Of a stretch of 64,000 nucleotides of DNA, positions 11,304 to 19,867 are shown piece after piece (the stretch's first letter is position 1; each line of letters opens with the position of its first letter). Under the pieces are notes generated by a model. That model was not told the origin of the DNA. It made no database searches and saw only the letters and a list, made by a program, of their open reading frames with translations. Location of the stretch: assembly GCA_037893225.1 (NCBI GenBank), contig JAZGUH010000205.1, forward strand, positions 692,501-756,500. The letters run 5' to 3'. Origin of the DNA: Hippasteria phrygiana (taxonomy: Eukaryota; Echinodermata; Asteroidea; Valvatida; Goniasteridae). Made by a program: the position numbers and the translations under genes.

Positions 11304-11751
11304 TTTTGCTTTCATGGCCTTCTTGTTTTCTTAATATTGTGCATGGACAAAGGGATCATGGGAGAACAGCTGCGCTGGTGATCGGAAAGGCACAGTGTCG
11401 CCCCTCGTCACCCGGAGGTATGCGGACCTGAGAAAAGTACCGGGCTTTTGCTTGGGAAACGGTCCAGCCTTGCGGGACCCCTGCCACACTGTTGTCTGGA
11501 AGATTACCGGCGATCCTCCCCCCCTTTTCCTCCGTGCAGTACTGCTATTTTTGTGTGTGCATGTCTTCAGCCCTCTCTTTTTACTTTTGTCCGTGTCAGC
11601 CTAGCAGCCTAGCCCGAGTCTCACCTTCCGATAACTATGACGTCACTGTTTTGTAACCACGCATGAGCGAGAGTCACGTCACGCATAGCATTTTGTTTGT
11701 GGCACAAAGGGCATAGAAATGCCAAAAGTGCCATTACCTACTACAACAACA
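11304..11751 (+). other. 3' non-coding part of the retrotransposon fragment
   Basis: No ORF with domain-like content occurs here. The stretch has a pyrimidine-rich block (about 11515-11600) and ends in the CTACAACAACA tail just before the second 298-bp copy. It is best read as the 3' untranslated region of the truncated element. Confidence 0.55.
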
Positions 11752-12049
11752 GTCGACAAAAACGGATGCGAAACTGCGGATTGGCGATTGATGTGGTCTT
11801 GGTAAGCGAAATTTCCGTAAAATGTTTCTTTTTGAGTTACATTTCAAGGAAGTGAACCTAGCCTATGTGTACATGGCCATATCAAGTTAAGGCATGTGAA
11901 ATCTTGGGGCAGAAAATTTCGTGACTAGAAAGTTATTGAGGGTCAAAACTATGGAAGAAAATCGTCCACAGCAGGTTCAATGTGTCTCTCTGTAAGGTTT
12001 GTGAAAACCTTACAGTTCTGGAAGTAGGTTTACTACACAGTGTTGGAGT
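11752..12049 (+). repeat. right copy of the 298-bp direct repeat
   Basis: It runs from GTCGACAAAAACGG to TGTTGGAGT and copies 6834-7078 plus 10219-10271 with few changes. It contains the right arm and right end of FB-E followed by its flank. The 7079-10211 insertion is absent, so this copy shows the empty site. Confidence 0.88.
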
Positions 12050-12222
12050 TTGTGTGGTTAGGGAAGGATTCTAGTAAAAAGCCTTGGGCTGTTAGGGTTA
12101 ATGAAGTAAGTGAATGAAGTTTGTTATGTTTACTTTGGTTAGGGTGCTAATGCACGTAGCTTAACCCTAACAGCCCAAGCCTTTTTACTAGAATCCTTCC
12201 CTAACCACACAAACTCCAACAC
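12041..12222. repeat. palindrome formed by adjoining PB-2 and PB-1 ends
   Basis: TTGGAGTTTGTGTGGTTAGG...GGGCTGTTAGGGTTAA (12043-12101) is mirrored by TTAACCCTAACAGCCC...CACACAAACTCCAACA (12161-12220) across a 59-bp spacer. It arises because two related TTAA elements sit back to back. It is not a separate foldback element. Confidence 0.85.
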
Positions 12223-12246
12223 CTTGGACTCACACTCTTGCCTCAC

Positions 12247-12412
12247 AGTACCCAATCACACAAACTTCAACAGTACTCTTTCCGTAACGATACCTAACCA
12301 GTCAAACTCCAACAGGCCCGTATGTGTGTGATTTTGACTGATTGGGTACAGCAGGCCCAAGGCACAGTGTGAAGAGTAGGGACACACAGTACCTAATCAC
12401 ACAAAATCAACA
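12247..12412. repeat. subterminal repeat cluster, left end of PB-1
   Basis: Copies of a ~25-bp word occur near 12247-12272 (CAGTACCCAATCACACAAAC), 12330-12352 (inverted) and 12388-12410 (CAGTACCTAATCACACAAAA). The same word is found near the right end of PB-1 and the left end of PB-2. Subterminal repeats usually bind transposase. That role is inferred. Confidence 0.65.
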
Positions 12413-12540
12413 TCACCGGTCATCACCATTTTTCATATCCATAATGGGGGATGTACAGCCACCCAGCCCAAGCAATCAGATGCAGACTGCCACAGTTATT
12501 GTGTGTTCCCCCCCCCTCCCCTGGGGCTCTCTTCCAGGCA

Positions 12541-12572
12541 GGGTCAGGGCAGGGTCAGGGCAGGGTCAGGGT
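12541..12572 (+). repeat. 11-bp minisatellite (GGGTCAGGGCA, about 3 copies)
   Basis: Three near-perfect copies lie in the non-coding left part of PB-1. Confidence 0.85.
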
Positions 12573-12639
12573 GGACTCCACTTAGTTGGAGTGGGGAATC
12601 AATCAATATGCCTTATAGGAAATACTTTTTGGGGGGCTC

Positions 12640-13008
12640 AGACAAGTTGTGTGTGTATGTGTGTAAACTTTCCACACACTTGTTACTTTCAACCACAGCT
12701 GCTGGTTCAAAAAATAACTATCATCATTGCCCTTTTAAAAAAAAAAAAATTTTGGGGTGTGTTTTAGTGGTTTTTTTGGTAGTCCAAAAAATGAAGAAAA
12801 AACATAAAAAAACAAGTAGCTTGATGCCTGTTTTGGCTTTTTAAACCTCTACTTTTTCGTAGTGGCCGTGGTAGAAAAAAAAAAAATTGAGTTGTGTGTG
12901 TATAAACTTTTCACACACTTTTACTTTTTTGTGTGTTTTTAAATAATTTTTTTGGGGTTTTGGTAGTCAAAAAAATTATGGAGAGAAGAAAAAGCTTGGC
13001 TGGCTTTT
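12640..13008. repeat. imperfect tandem duplication in the 3' region of the PB-1 gene
   Basis: TTGTGTGTGTAT, AAACTTT-CACACACTT, a TTTTGGGGT block, GGTAGTC(C)AAAAAA and a GGCTTTT ending occur in the same order at about 12645-12840 and about 12890-13004. The second copy is shorter. It lies just downstream of the transposase stop codon. Confidence 0.65.
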
Positions 13009-15468
13009 CTACTCGGTGGAAGTGGTGGTGGAGTCGGCCTCGATGTCACTGGCTCTGTGATATTTCAGGAAACATCGGCCTGGGCAGAGATTGACGCCAC
13101 AAACTGGACATCCTCGGCGTGTTGACTTGGGTAGGCCTGACTTGGTGAGGATGTTATGCTCCCTACACCACCTGCACCAACGAGCATTCCGTCCCGGCAT
13201 CTTGGCTGAGTAGTGCCCTGCCTCGTTATAGGCTGGAACGGGACGAGAGCCAGTAGCTTGTCGAGGGGGAACACCTCTGGCATATCCCTCCATCAGGCCC
13301 ACTACAACATCAAGGACGAACTTGGAGTGGGTCGTTGTGTTGGCGTTCTGCACGGTCTCCTCTGCATCACTGTCACTGTCGCTGCTTGTGTCATCAGTGG
13401 TTGGATGATGATGATGGTAGGACAACCAAGCATTGACCCTGGCTACATCAACAAGGAAGTAGAGGATTCCACGCCACCACTGCTGGGACTTGCGGGCGCA
13501 GGTGTGATAGGACCGCAGTTGATCCCCTCTGTCAACACCAGCCATGCACCGGGTGTAAGAGACAGCTTGAGGAGGAGCTGGAACGGTTGTTGACCTCAGC
13601 CATCCTGTCTCCTCGTCTTTACACTTTCTGGTGAGGGTGTGGATGACGGGATCCCTCCAGCCTTGATGGGCAGTGGAGAGCAGCATCATGACACGGCTGT
13701 CCTTCCAGACAGTGGCAGTCAGCTGGCCATTCTGCCTCGTGTAAAAGGTGCCTCTTGGTGCCCGTCTCATCCTTTTCATTTTCTGGTGTGCAGGGGTGGA
13801 CTGCTTGGATGTAAAATCACGAGGTAGACCTTTTCTACTGCTCTTCACTGCCCCCGTGAGATAGGTTCGGCTGGCGTGCAATGACCGTGCTAGGCCCACT
13901 GAAGTGTACAGTTTATCTGTAAAGATATGATGGTACACATTCAGATGATGCTTTGCAACGGTCATTGCAATGTCGTCCATCTTTGTTGGTTGGCGGCTGT
14001 AAGGATGTACCATGAAGTTGATGAAGAAGCCAGTGGCAGACTCGGCAATGGCGTAGATTTTAAAGCCAGCACGAATCGGCTTTAGAGGCATGAAGAATTT
14101 CTTCACGCTGGCTTTAAAACCACGATATTTAATCATCGCCTCATCGATGGTCAGCTCACGGCCAGGATTGTAGAACCTCAGGCAGCACTTACGAACCTTA
14201 TTCCACACAGGCTGGAGGGGGTATAGTGGGCGCTTCCGTTTGGTGAGGTACCGATGGGCCTCGTCGGGGATCAGGTTTGGGTCCTTGGCGGGATCATTGC
14301 AGGCTAGGTGCTGATTCAGGACATCAAAACGGTGTCTCTTCATCGTGTTGCAGATGAGGGTGTTCCTCAGCCCTAGATTTGATGACCAATAGTCCTTGTA
14401 GTTGTTGATACGGACGAGGCCCATCAGCAGGTGGATGCCAAACCACGCCTTTATCTCCTGTAGAGAAGTCGTGGGCAGACGGCTGGACGACAATTTCTTG
14501 TTGGTCCACTTCACTATGGAGGTGAAGAGGATCAAGGGGAAAAACTTCAAGAAGTATTTTAGCGGTGAGGACTTCTTCTTGAAGGTGGGCCCTTGAGGTT
14601 TCTTCCCCTTGAATCCTCGGATGGTGATGTCGTCCAGAAAGCGGGTCCATCCCTGGTCATCCGGAGCAAAGTCCCGCTGGTATGCAGAGGGGGGATCCGG
14701 ATCGTTGTCTGAATCTGGCTGGACTCCTCTCCTTCTTTTCTTTGAAGGGGGCTTTCGCTTTGATGGCCCAGCAACATCTTCCTCCTCTCCTGCCTCCTCT
14801 CCTCCTGCCTCCTCCCCTCCTGTCTCCCACCCTCCTTCCTCCTCTCCTCCTGCCTCCTCTCCCTCTGTCTCCTCTCCTCCTGTCTCCTCTCCTCCTGTCT
14901 CCCACCCTCCTGCCTCCTCTCCTCCTGTCTCCTCTCCTCCTGTCTCCTCTCCTCCTGCCTCCTCTCCTCCTGCCTCCTCTCCTCCTGCCTCCTCTCCTGC
15001 TGCCTCCTCTCCTCCTGCCTCCTCTCCTCCTCCTCCAACCATCTCGGCCACGGCCCTATCCAGGAACTCTTCTTCGTCACTAGATGATGTCTCCACCCTG
15101 GCTCGATACACCTTTCCGATGCTGATGCCAGCCTCCTTCATGCTCTCACGAATGGCAGCTCTCATTTGGGCCTTTTCCTCTTCAAAGAGACGGTCCATCC
15201 GGGCAGCGTCTCTACAGCTGGGAAGAGGAGCCTTTCCTTTCCCCTTTCCTTTCCCCTTTGCTTTCGCCTTTCCTTTCCCCTTTCCGTCAGCCGTGGGTGC
15301 CGTTGGAACTCCTTTCTTCCCCCTCTTCCTTCCCACTGCTTCTCCTCCAACCTCGTAGTCGAGGCGAGTCTTTCTTCCTCTCTTGGCCATCTTGGCCATC
15401 TTGACAAACACCTCACTCTCCTCGCTTGTCAGGCTGTGCTGAAGATTTTTTACTTCACGGGCGCTCAT
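13009..15468 (-). CDS. piggyBac-like transposase (DDE_Tnp_1_7 type), intact
   Basis: This 819-codon ORF runs from the first ATG (15468-15466, context AATCATGA) to TAG at 13009-13011. An in-frame GTG upstream gives a longer open frame but is not a likely start. Residues about 145-231 are a GGEEA/T pentapeptide repeat, and residues about 63-80 are a KGKGKAKAK run. The catalytic core holds D442 (LTIDEAMIKYRG), D518 (FTDKLYTS) and D646 (AGVDRGDQL), the three acids of cut-and-paste piggyBac enzymes that excise at TTAA without footprints. The C terminus is a Cys-rich DNA-binding domain (CRWC..H, CPVC, C..C....H, residues 765-804). The length exceeds typical piggyBac proteins because of the acidic N-terminal repeat. 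No stops or frameshifts were seen. It is also the likely enzyme for PB-2. Confidence 0.93.
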   Translation of the reverse strand: MSAREVKNLQHSLTSEESEVFVKMAKMAKRGRKTRLDYEVGGEAVGRKRGKKGVPTAPTADGKGKGKAKAKGKGKGKGKAPLPSCRDAARMDRLFEEEKAQMRAAIRESMKEAGISIGKVYRARVETSSSDEEEFLDRAVAEMVGGGGEEAGGEEAAGEEAGGEEAGGEEAGGEETGGEETGGEEAGGWETGGEETGGEETEGEEAGGEEEGGWETGGEEAGGEEAGEEEDVAGPSKRKPPSKKRRRGVQPDSDNDPDPPSAYQRDFAPDDQGWTRFLDDITIRGFKGKKPQGPTFKKKSSPLKYFLKFFPLILFTSIVKWTNKKLSSSRLPTTSLQEIKAWFGIHLLMGLVRINNYKDYWSSNLGLRNTLICNTMKRHRFDVLNQHLACNDPAKDPNLIPDEAHRYLTKRKRPLYPLQPVWNKVRKCCLRFYNPGRELTIDEAMIKYRGFKASVKKFFMPLKPIRAGFKIYAIAESATGFFINFMVHPYSRQPTKMDDIAMTVAKHHLNVYHHIFTDKLYTSVGLARSLHASRTYLTGAVKSSRKGLPRDFTSKQSTPAHQKMKRMRRAPRGTFYTRQNGQLTATVWKDSRVMMLLSTAHQGWRDPVIHTLTRKCKDEETGWLRSTTVPAPPQAVSYTRCMAGVDRGDQLRSYHTCARKSQQWWRGILYFLVDVARVNAWLSYHHHHPTTDDTSSDSDSDAEETVQNANTTTHSKFVLDVVVGLMEGYARGVPPRQATGSRPVPAYNEAGHYSAKMPGRNARWCRWCREHNILTKSGLPKSTRRGCPVCGVNLCPGRCFLKYHRASDIEADSTTTSTE
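14785..15035 (-). repeat. 15-bp minisatellite encoding the GGEEA/T repeat
   Basis: The plus strand repeats CCTCCTCTCCTCCTG-like 15-mers about 16 times with small changes. It stays in frame with the transposase, so copy-number change alters protein length without breaking it. Its long antisense open frames on the plus strand are by-products. Confidence 0.9.
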
Positions 15469-15519
15469 GATTGTTTGATAGTCAATGTGTGACTGGGGAT
15501 GAGCCACAGAAAACACTGA

Positions 15520-15529
15520 CTTTTATAGG
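15520..15529 (-). promoter_or_regulatory. TATA box of the piggyBac-like transposase gene
   Basis: The minus strand reads CCTATAAAAG. It lies 52 bases upstream of the ATG at 15468. Transcription starting 25-30 bases downstream would begin near 15492, giving a short leader and excluding the upstream GTG as a start. Confidence 0.6.
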
Positions 15530-15805
15530 AAAAGTTTTCTTAGTTATGGTAATTATTACATAATATTACATATTACATACTTACCATTTCAATAGGAAAA
15601 CATTCCATTATTACATAATCCTTAAAAATACAATACTCAATATAATTTCAACCCAAACAAGTTAAGAAACCCCTACACAAAATGGTATGGTCTGCCCCCA
15701 ATGGCATGCACAAATGCAGAGCACTACTTACCCTTATCAGGGTCAAAGTGTCAGTGACCCAAAAAAAAGTACTGGGGTGGTGCATGGATATTTCACAAAT
15801 AACTT

Positions 15806-15962
15806 CCACTCAATCAAAATTCAACAGGTGCTGCAGGCCTACAGTACCTATTCAATCAAAATTCAACAGGGTACCTGCAGGCCTACAGTACCCAATGCCA
15901 CAAATTCAAACACTACATAGCAGGTTCACAGTACCCAATGCCACAAATTCAAACACTAACCT
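15806..15962. repeat. subterminal repeat cluster, right end of PB-1
   Basis: Two copies of CAATCAAAATTCAACAGG with GCAGGCCTACAGTACC, then two tandem copies of CAGTACCCAATGCCACAAAT, occupy this stretch. They match the left-end subterminal words and are likely transposase contacts. Confidence 0.7.
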
Positions 15963-16150
15963 ACTGTTGGAGTTTGACTGGTTAGGGGCTGTTAGGGTTA
16001 ATGTTGTCTTCTTAACTTAAGTAAGCAACTTAACGTTAAACCAGCTTATTATTTTAACATGTTTGGCACTGCACAGTTGCAACACGGCTAGCCCCACTAG
16101 TGTGGCTGGCGGATTTGACATCAGGCTGATCCTTAGCCACACGTCCTACC

Positions 16151-17147
16151 TAGTCCGAGTAACTTGGACCCTTTATCGCCTTTTTTAACATTTGGACATG
16201 ATCTAGCGATAGTAGGGTCTAAGGCGATTGTGCGATAGAGAATGGCTTCTAATTCAATTCAAACAAAAAATTCAAAATTCAACCTTACAACGGCCACCAA
16301 AATACCAGATACGCCACCATCTGAACAAGTAGAGTTCCATGATCAGATGAATGTACCAAGGTTTGCTTAACATCCAAATAAAAAGTGAAATTTTACCGTT
16401 TAATTCCCAGAGACCCCCGCAGAACATGTCTTTTCACTTTTTATTTGGATGTTAAGTATACCTTGGTACATTCAACTGATCATGGAACTCCACTTGTTCA
16501 GATGGTGGCGTATCTAGTATTTTGGTAGCTTTAAAATTCCAGCTCTATCTAGGCTCAAGATTCGCCATTAGAGCTGGAAGGAATCCTATAGGGTAAGTCA
16601 GGGTCGTTTAAGATCTTGCCGATATCTTCCGTTTCCCTGAATATATCAACTAAACACACCTTGAACTTTGGAGCAGTCATTCATGCAGCTTTTGATCCCC
16701 TCAAAATGAGAATATGATCAAGTTAAACCTGAAACAAAAAAAGAATTTTTCGTGCAACTCGGTGCATGCACAAACTAGCTGTGTACAAAGTAATGGAGCG
16801 GATTTTTGAACATGAACGATGTTTTCCGATCGATTATCGGCCAGCGGCACTACGCGCGCCTCGGGGTTCGATATACAACGGCTGTTTGCTGAAATACTGA
16901 CAGCGATCACTTAAACGACCCTGACTTACCCTATAGGATTCCTTCCAGCTCTAATGGCGAATCTTGAGCCTAGAGCTGGAATTTTCAAGCTAGTATTTTG
17001 GTGGCCGTTGTAAGGTTGAATTTTGAATTTTTTGTTTGGATTGAATTATAAGCCATTCTCTATCGCACAATCGCCTTGGACCCTACTATCGCCAGATCAT
17101 GTCCAAATGTTAAAAAAGGCGATAAAGGGTCCAAGTTACTCGGACTA
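16151..17147. mobile_element. foldback element FB-A2
   Basis: It has the same TAGTCCGAG ends as FB-A1. It is flanked by ACGTCCTACC (16141-16150 and 17151-17160), with three extra bases, GTA, at the right boundary. Its inner arms meet in a tight palindrome near 16430. FB-B1 is inserted in the right arm. Confidence 0.8.
16526..16992. mobile_element. foldback element FB-B1, nested in FB-A2
   Basis: The ends are TAGCTTTAAAATTCCAGCTC and TTTCAAGCTA, flanked by GTATTTTGG (16517-16525 and 16993-17001), an exact 9-bp duplication. It is 467 bp and non-coding. Confidence 0.85.
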
Positions 17148-17160
17148 GTAACGTCCTACC

Positions 17161-17764
17161 CATATGTTTGTGTGGTGAGAACTTCAACAATTCGTGCGGT
17201 GGGGTAGCGCTATCTGGACCGCGGTTTTAACGGTCTGGCTGTGTTCTCTACCTTCTTAACTATTCCAAACTGCTAGCGGCTTGTCATCTTACTCACCATT
17301 TTCCGAAATATTGGACATAAAACTTGGACTCCATAGTCTTGCGTGCTAACGATTTCAACCGGTGGTAGCCATTTTGATATGACCACATGACCCAAGTATA
17401 TGACGTCACTGGGTTCGTTGCCGACGGCTGTTCGATGAGAGCACAGCTTATCAAGAACTTCGCGCGAGATGTTCCACTGAAATCGTGATAAGCTAGCTGT
17501 GCTCTCACCAAACAGCCGTCGGCAAGCCGTTTCGAACCTAATGACGTCATTTTAAAATGGCCGATACCAGTTGAAATCGTTAGCACGCAAGACTATAGAG
17601 TCCAAGTTTAATGTCCAATATTTCGGGAAATGGTGAGTAAGATGACAAGCCGCTAGCAGTTTGGAATAGTTAAGAAGGTAGAGAACACAGCCAGACCGTT
17701 AAAACCGCGGTCCAGATAGCGCTACCCCACCGCACGAATTGTTGAAGTTCTCACCACACAAACA
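17161..17764. repeat. FB-C core palindrome
   Basis: About 290 bases from CCCATATGTTTGTGTGGTGA are mirrored by the sequence ending TCACCACACAAACATATGGG, around a ~40-bp centre near 17455-17475. A GACGGCTGTT/AACAGCCGTC pair sits within the arms. It would fold into a very long hairpin. Confidence 0.85.
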
Positions 17765-17777
17765 TATGGGTAGTAGT

Positions 17778-18330
17778 TAGCTTGAAAATTCCAGCTCTAG
17801 GCTCAAGATTCGCCATTAGAGCTGGAAGGAATCCTATAGGGTAGGTCAGGGTCGTTTAAGATCTTGCCGATATCTTCCGTTTCCCTGAATATATCAACTA
17901 AACACTCACCTTGAATTGTAGAGCAGTCATTCATGCAGCTTTTGATCCCCTCAAAATGAGAATATGATCAAGTTAAACCCGAAAAAAATATGAATTTTTC
18001 GTGCAAATCGGTGCATGCACAAACCAGCTGTGTACAAAGTAATGGAGCGGATTTTTGAACATGAACGATGTTTTCCGATCGATTATCGGCCAGCGGCACG
18101 ACGCGCGCCTCGGGGCTCGATATCCAACGGCTGTTTGCTGATCGCTGTCAGTATTTCAGCAAACAGCCGTTAGATATCGAGCCCCGAGGCAGTTCGAGGT
18201 GAGTGTTTAGTTGATATATTCAGGGAAACTGAAGATATCGGCAAGATCTTAAACGACCCTGACCTACCCTATAGGATTCCTTCCAGCTCTAATGGCGAAT
18301 CTTGAGCCTAGAGCTGGAATTTTCAAGCTA
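17778..18330. mobile_element. foldback element FB-B2
   Basis: It has TAGCTTGAAAATTCCAGCTC ends and GGTAGTAGT on both sides (17769-17777 and 18331-18339), an exact 9-bp duplication. It is 553 bp. Its arms meet in a hairpin around GGCTGTTTGCTGA/AGCAAACAGCC near 18130-18165. Confidence 0.88.
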
Positions 18331-18345
18331 GGTAGTAGTAGCACC

Positions 18346-19867
18346 TACTTCCAAAAATGTAAGGCTCTCCGTTAGCCTTACAACGATATTCCTTTTTGGA
18401 CCCCGTAACTCAATGGGATTTGCAATACGCTCTTGTTAGATCAGTTACAATGTTCTAGAATTCCACTTTCCCAAACGTTAATCTCCCCAGAAGGTTATCC
18501 AATCCCTCCTACAGATCTTTGAGACTTTTGCGGCACATTTGCGGAACGTTGAAACGGACAATTTATTGAGAAATCAGAGTTTTTACTCACCAACCGACGT
18601 ATTCAGCCGAGAGCAAGTTCGGTTGGGCGACTAGAGTGACTAGACTTAACCATAGTCAATCTAGATGTCACTCGAACGCTGCGTGGTCTGACTAGCTAGT
18701 CCAACTGGATCAACCTAGCCCCGGACCATGGTTTCTCTAGTCACTCGCGAGTTACGTCACGGTTTCAAGATGGAGGACAGGTAAACTGGACAAGTTTTGC
18801 AAACGTTTACGGTAAATTGTTAGTTTTGTCCAATATGAATAACTCTTTGCAATAACATAAGAAATTTTGTATTGCTCTAAAGTTAAGTAGAGAAAATAAA
18901 AGAAATAAATAATAGAAAATAAAAATGACGTACCAACATTTGCTTCGTTAACAATTAGCAGCAGACGACATTCTTTACAGTTTGTTGTTGCTACACAAAC
19001 TAGATTTGACGTAGTTGATCGACAAGATGCGTTCGAGTGAAAACATACCACGCATGCGTGATATAAATCGCAAAATTGACAAAAGGGACTAGATCAGCAG
19101 CACCCGAACTTGCTCCGAGATGAACATGGCGTCGCACAGCTGACTAATACAGTCCACCAAACTGCGCATGCGCATGGAGTTTTCGATGAGATTTAGGGCT
19201 CGACCATTTTTTGAAGGGGGGGGGGCATCTTGTCTACATCGCGCAACGGTGATGTGTGGAATGTGATTAATTAATGGCGCGCTATTATACCTAGTGTGGT
19301 TCCTTGGCCTGACAATGTTTGTTATGCCCATACGTCTAAATTTCATGGCGGGTAGCCACGTCGCTATTTTTAGATGATGCAACAAATCAAATTCTAACGA
19401 CTTTTCCAAAATAGGCACAACCCCTAGCTGCATTGACTTTAAATATAGTGAAATTTTGCATTTCGTCTGATGTTTTTTTTGGCCAATGCGAGCTTTTATT
19501 TTATGCAAATCAGAAAAAAACAGAATCTGGATCGATGGTCATTATTTTGTTCACGTTTAAATGTTTAAACACACACAACACTGTGTAAAGCGCGTCATGC
19601 ACACATCACCGTTGCGCGATGTAGACAACATGCCCCCCCTTTTTCAATAAATTGTCCGTTTGAACGTTCTGCAAATGTGCCGCAAAAGTCTCAAAGATCT
19701 GTAGGAGGGATTGGATAACCTTCTGGGGAGATTAACGTTTGGGAAAGTGGAATTCTAGAACATTGTAACTGATCTAACAAGAGCGTATTGCAAATCCCAT
19801 TGAGTTACGGGGTCCAAAAAGGAATATCGTTGTAAGGCTAACGGAGAGCCTTACATTTTTGGAAGTA
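18346..19867. mobile_element. foldback element FB-D
   Basis: The ends are TACTTCCAAAAATGTAAGGC and its complement, with about 230-bp arms (18346-18575 and 19645-19867). A subterminal hairpin (GTAAGGCT/AGCCTTAC) resembles that of FB-E. No 9-bp duplication is visible at its ends. The interior (about 18580-19640) is non-coding and holds another inverted-repeat element at 19209-19647. Confidence 0.75.
19209..19647. mobile_element. small inverted-repeat element inside FB-D
   Basis: GGGGGGCATCTTGTCTACAT...GCGCAACGGTGATGTGTG (about 19215-19258) is mirrored by CACACATCACCGTTGCGCGA...GCCCCCCC (about 19598-19641). The arms are about 45 bp. The target duplication is not clear. Confidence 0.6.

Larger units (their letters stand above)
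10272..11751 (+). mobile_element. 5'-truncated non-LTR retrotransposon fragment
   Basis: This 1,480-bp insertion starts abruptly inside an open frame, carries a C-terminal RNase H and zinc-knuckle region, has a 450-bp non-coding 3' part and ends in a CTACAACAACA tail. It lies exactly between two copies of a 298-bp sequence. Loss of the 5' part and a simple 3' tail are normal for target-primed retrotransposition. RNase H followed by a C-x2-C-x7-H-x4-C knuckle points to the jockey/I/R1-like side of non-LTR elements. The reverse transcriptase is missing. Confidence 0.75.
4849..12097. mobile_element. PB-2: non-autonomous piggyBac-type element carrying many insertions
   Basis: TTAA flanks both ends (4845-4848 and 12098-12101). 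The left end reads CCCTAACC and, once FB-A1 is removed, ATCCCTAACCTGCC. The right end is GGGCTGTTAGGG at 12086-12097. The last 75 bases at the right are almost identical to the left end of PB-1. The left end also has the GTACCCAATCACACAAA-type subterminal word in inverted form (about 6108-6146) that PB-1 carries near its ends. No transposase of its own is visible. Nested inside are FB-A1, FB-E, a 3.1-kb element and an RNase H fragment. The two ends are less alike than those of PB-1, so it may be an old or recombined copy. Confidence 0.65.
12165..15997 (-). mobile_element. PB-1: apparently complete piggyBac-like transposon
   Basis: TTAA lies on both sides (12161-12164 and 15998-16001), and the ends are CCCTAACAGCCC and its complement GGGCTGTTAGGG (15986-15997). 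This is the expected piggyBac arrangement. A single long transposase frame lies on the minus strand. Both ends share inner words such as CTAACCA..CAAACTCCAACA and several GTACCCAAT..CACAAAxTTCAACA copies, likely transposase-binding sites. With intact ends, target site and ORF, the 3,833-bp element could be autonomous, pending expression and activity data. Confidence 0.87.

Noticed and set aside
12041..12222. Independent foldback element
   Set aside because: The palindrome is explained by two related TTAA-element ends lying back to back.
13213..13827. Plus-strand frames opposite the transposase core
   Set aside because: Shadow frames. The minus strand carries all catalytic motifs.
14609..15358. 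249-codon plus-strand frame rich in SSPPAS repeats
   Set aside because: It is antisense to the GGEEA/T minisatellite of the piggyBac-like transposase and has no independent support.
16701..17586. Short minus-strand frames in the foldback nest
   Set aside because: They fall within inverted-repeat arms and change with each element copy.
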